Below, one piece after another: positions 14,330 through 16,844 of a DNA stretch of 16,844 nucleotides. This DNA is from DASRCB01 sp035653295 (GTDB lineage: Bacteria; Acidobacteriota; Terriglobia; Bryobacterales; Bryobacteraceae): NCBI GenBank assembly GCA_035653295.1, contig DASRCB010000291.1:1-16844 (forward strand), given 5' to 3'. The number at the start of each line of letters is the position of its first letter. Position 1 is the stretch's first letter. Under the pieces are notes generated by a model. That model was not told the DNA's origin and ran no database searches. It worked only from the letters and a program-made list of their open reading frames with translations. The position numbers were made by a program, and so were the translations under genes.

Positions 14330-16844
14330 GCTCCACGCCCGCTCCGCGTTCAGCTTCCTCGAAGGCGCTTCCCTGCCCGAAGATCTTGTCGCGCATGCAG
14401 CGAATCTGGACATGCCCGCGCTCGCGATTCTCGATCGCGACAACATTTCCGGCGCAGCGCGGTTTCACCTCGCGGCGAAGAAGCTCGGCATGCAGGCGCA
14501 TATCGGGGCCGAGATCACCTGCTGCGACGGACGCAGTTATCCACTGCTGGCGGAGAGCCGCACTGGCTACCAGAACCTGTGCCGCCTGATCACGCGGATG
14601 AAGCTGCGCTCGCCGAAAGGCGAGGCCGCCGCCACATATGACGACTTCGCGGAATTCGCCCCAGGGCTGGTCTGCCTCACCGGCGGCGATAACGGCCCGC
14701 TTGATTTCACGGCCGGCTGTATGGAACGGCTCATCGGCATCTTCGGCCGCGAAAATATCTACGCAGAAATCCAGCGCCATTACGATCGCGCCGAGGAAGC
14801 CCGCAATCAGGCCGTGGTGGACGTCGCGCGAACGTACGGCCTCCCCCTGCTTGCCACCAACGGCGTCAGCCACGCCACCGCGCGCGAGCGCGAGCTACAG
14901 GATGTTCTCACCTGTGTCCTCAACAAGGTGACCATCGCCGAGGCGGGCCGGCTTCTGGCGCGCAACTCGGAACGGCATTTAAAAGACAAGCGCGAAATGG
15001 CCCGGCTCTTCGCCGACCTGCCGGAGGCGATCGCCAACACCGCCGCGCTTTCCAGCCGCCTGCGCTTCACGCTCGCCGACCTCGGTTATGAATTCCCGCG
15101 CTACCCGGTCGGCGAAGGTGAAACGATGAATTCCTTCCTGCGGCAGCGCGTGGACGAAGGCGCCCGGCGCCGCTACCGGCCATATCATGAACGCGCACGC
15201 AATCAGATCGAGCGCGAGCTGGTTTTGATCGAGAAGCTCGACCTCGCCGGCTATTTTCTAATCGTCTGGGACATCGTCGAGTTCTGCCGGGCAAACGGGA
15301 TTCTCGCGCAGGGTCGAGGGTCGGCGGCTAACAGTGCAGTCTGTTATGCGCTCGGCATCACCGCCGTCGATCCAGTGGCCATGGATCTGCTGTTCGAGCG
15401 CTTCCTTTCCGAAGAGCGCGGCGAATGGCCGGACATCGACATCGACCTGCCCAGCGGCGATCAGCGCGAACGCGTCATCCAGTACGTTTACACGCGCTAC
15501 GGCCGAGTCGGCGCGGCCATGACCGCCAATATCATTACTTATCGCGGGCGCTCCGCCGCGCGCGACATCGGCAAAGTGCTGGGCTTTGACGAGGAATCGC
15601 TGGGGCGGTTGTCGAGCCTGGTCGGCAACTGGGAATGGAAAGATCCAAACGACACCGCCGAAAAGCATTTCCGCGAGGCCGGCTTCAGGCCCGGGGATCC
15701 GCTGGTGGCGAAGTTCATCGAACTTTACTCCTCGGTACAGAGCCTGCCGCGGCATCTCGGCCAGCATTCCGGAGGGATGGTCATCTGCCAGGGCCGCCTC
15801 GATTCCATCGTGCCGCTGGAGCCGGCCACGATGCCCGGCCGCGTAGTCATCCAATGGGACAAAGAGGACTGCGCCGACATGGGGATCATCAAGGTGGACC
15901 TGCTCGGCCTGGGCATGCTCGCCGTGGTGAGCGACACGATCGATCTCATCCGCGAGCATTACAACGAAGAGGTCGATCTCGCGCATCTGCCGCAGAATGA
16001 TCCGCTGGTCTACGCCGCGCTGCAGAACGCGGACACCATCGGCATGTTTCAGGTGGAGAGCCGTGCGCAGATGTCCTGTCTGCCGCGCATGCGCCCCGAA
16101 CGGTTCTACGACATTGTGGTGCAGGTGGCCATCATTCGCCCCGGGCCGATCGTGGGTCAGATGCTCAATCCCTTCCTGCGCCGCCGCCAGGGCCGTGAAA
16201 GGGTGGAGTACGCACATCTCGCGCTGAAACCTGTTCTGGAGCGCACCCTCGGCGTGCCCCTGTTTCAGGAGCAACTGCTGCGCATGGCCATGATCGTCGC
16301 CAACTTTACCGGCGGCCAGGCGGAAGAACTGCGCCGCGCGCTTGGCTTCCGCCGCTCGGAACAACGCATGCGCGATGTGGAGACGAAGCTCCGCGATGGC
16401 ATGGCGAGTAATGGAATCGGGCCAGCGGCGCAGGAGGAGATCATCAAATCGATCACTTCGTTTGCGCTGTACGGCTTTCCCGAATCGCACGCCGCCAGCT
16501 TTGCTCTCATCGCTTATGGCAGCGCGTATCTGAAGTGCCGCTACCTTGCGGCCTTTCTAACGGCCATGCTGAACAACCAGCCCATGGGCTTTTACGCGCC
16601 GGCAACGCTGGTGAAGGATGCCCAGCACCATGGGCTGCATTTCAGGCCCGTGGATGTGCAGCGGTCGGAATGGCTGTGCACAGTAGAACCCGATAAATCC
16701 GTGCGCCTCGGATTCAACTACATCAAAGGTTTACGCAAAGACGCGGCTGAAGCGATTACGCGCACCCGCGCCGGGCAGCCCTTTTCCAGCATTCAGGATT
16801 TTGTGGATCGTGTGCCGGAACTGCACAAGGACGAGGTTCGTATG
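14322..16844 (+). CDS. dnaE2: Error-prone DNA polymerase DnaE2 (ImuC), C terminus cut by window edge
   Basis: 841 codons are visible and the frame is open at the right edge; the family is usually a little over 1000 residues. DnaE2 is a C-family replicase-like polymerase used in mutagenic translesion synthesis with ImuB. The N-terminal PHP domain begins IELHARSAFSFLEGASLPED, where the second His of the replicative H-x-H is Arg, as is common in DnaE2. The palm has QGRGSAANSAVCYALGI, then the metal-binding aspartates D371 and D373 in PDIDIDLPS, and the third at D526 in KVDLLGLGML. QSLPRHLGQHSGGMVI, IIRPGPIVG and GFPESHAASFALIAYGSAYL are further hallmarks. It is read from the same message as imuB, with an 8-base overlap. 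Confidence 0.96.
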   Translation, partial: MIELHARSAFSFLEGASLPEDLVAHAANLDMPALAILDRDNISGAARFHLAAKKLGMQAHIGAEITCCDGRSYPLLAESRTGYQNLCRLITRMKLRSPKGEAAATYDDFAEFAPGLVCLTGGDNGPLDFTAGCMERLIGIFGRENIYAEIQRHYDRAEEARNQAVVDVARTYGLPLLATNGVSHATARERELQDVLTCVLNKVTIAEAGRLLARNSERHLKDKREMARLFADLPEAIANTAALSSRLRFTLADLGYEFPRYPVGEGETMNSFLRQRVDEGARRRYRPYHERARNQIERELVLIEKLDLAGYFLIVWDIVEFCRANGILAQGRGSAANSAVCYALGITAVDPVAMDLLFERFLSEERGEWPDIDIDLPSGDQRERVIQYVYTRYGRVGAAMTANIITYRGRSAARDIGKVLGFDEESLGRLSSLVGNWEWKDPNDTAEKHFREAGFRPGDPLVAKFIELYSSVQSLPRHLGQHSGGMVICQGRLDSIVPLEPATMPGRVVIQWDKEDCADMGIIKVDLLGLGMLAVVSDTIDLIREHYNEEVDLAHLPQNDPLVYAALQNADTIGMFQVESRAQMSCLPRMRPERFYDIVVQVAIIRPGPIVGQMLNPFLRRRQGRERVEYAHLALKPVLERTLGVPLFQEQLLRMAMIVANFTGGQAEELRRALGFRRSEQRMRDVETKLRDGMASNGIGPAAQEEIIKSITSFALYGFPESHAASFALIAYGSAYLKCRYLAAFLTAMLNNQPMGFYAPATLVKDAQHHGLHFRPVDVQRSEWLCTVEPDKSVRLGFNYIKGLRKDAAEAITRTRAGQPFSSIQDFVDRVPELHKDEVRM

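Noticed and set aside
15258..16490. 410-codon open frame on the minus strand
   Set aside because: Antisense of dnaE2 with no recognisable domain.

Overview
The window is high-GC bacterial chromosome. The best fit is a soil acidobacterium of the Solibacter/Bryobacter type. I infer this from the large Oar-like TonB-dependent receptor with an N-terminal carboxypeptidase-regulatory domain, the secreted FG-GAP/ASPIC-UnbV protein, the imuB-dnaE2 pair and the overall codon use. No rRNA or tRNA gene, CRISPR array, insertion sequence or phage gene was seen.

Left part (1-6535): a secreted seven-repeat beta-propeller protein (CRTAC1-like) on the minus strand runs off the left edge. Divergent from it is the most interesting gene of the window, a Tat-type exported redoxin at 1799-2977. 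Its reading frame is interrupted by a single TGA exactly where the first catalytic cysteine of the redoxin motif (SADW-C-x-x-C-K) should be. The frame continues through the rest of the redoxin fold and into a DsbD-alpha-like domain. A perfect 7-bp hairpin with a GUC apical loop starts 14 nt after the TGA, as expected of a bacterial SECIS element. I read this gene as a selenoprotein with a U-x-x-C active site (Sec80, Cys83). It converges, across a strong hairpin terminator, with a 1166-residue TonB-dependent receptor on the minus strand.

Middle part (6536-10703): a 452-bp divergent promoter region separates the receptor from a plus-strand cluster. The cluster is yceD (DUF177), rpmF (ribosomal protein L32) and plsX (phosphate acyltransferase), the widespread linkage of ribosome assembly to phospholipid synthesis. 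It is followed by a full-length dsbD (alpha domain, membrane core, C-terminal thioredoxin domain) instead of the more usual fabH.

Right part (10725-16844): malQ (4-alpha-glucanotransferase) comes first, then a tiny candidate lipoprotein gene on the opposite strand, then imuB and dnaE2. These last two overlap by 8 bases and form a mutagenic translesion-synthesis cassette. No imuA precedes them, and the ImuB N terminus looks shortened. dnaE2 runs off the right edge.

The window contains two thiol-redox proteins that share a DsbD-alpha domain with a CX4C pair: the Sec redoxin and DsbD itself. A plausible but unproven link is that both serve reductant transfer in the periplasm. No selA, selB, selC or selD gene is present here, so the Sec assignment depends on finding that machinery elsewhere in the genome.
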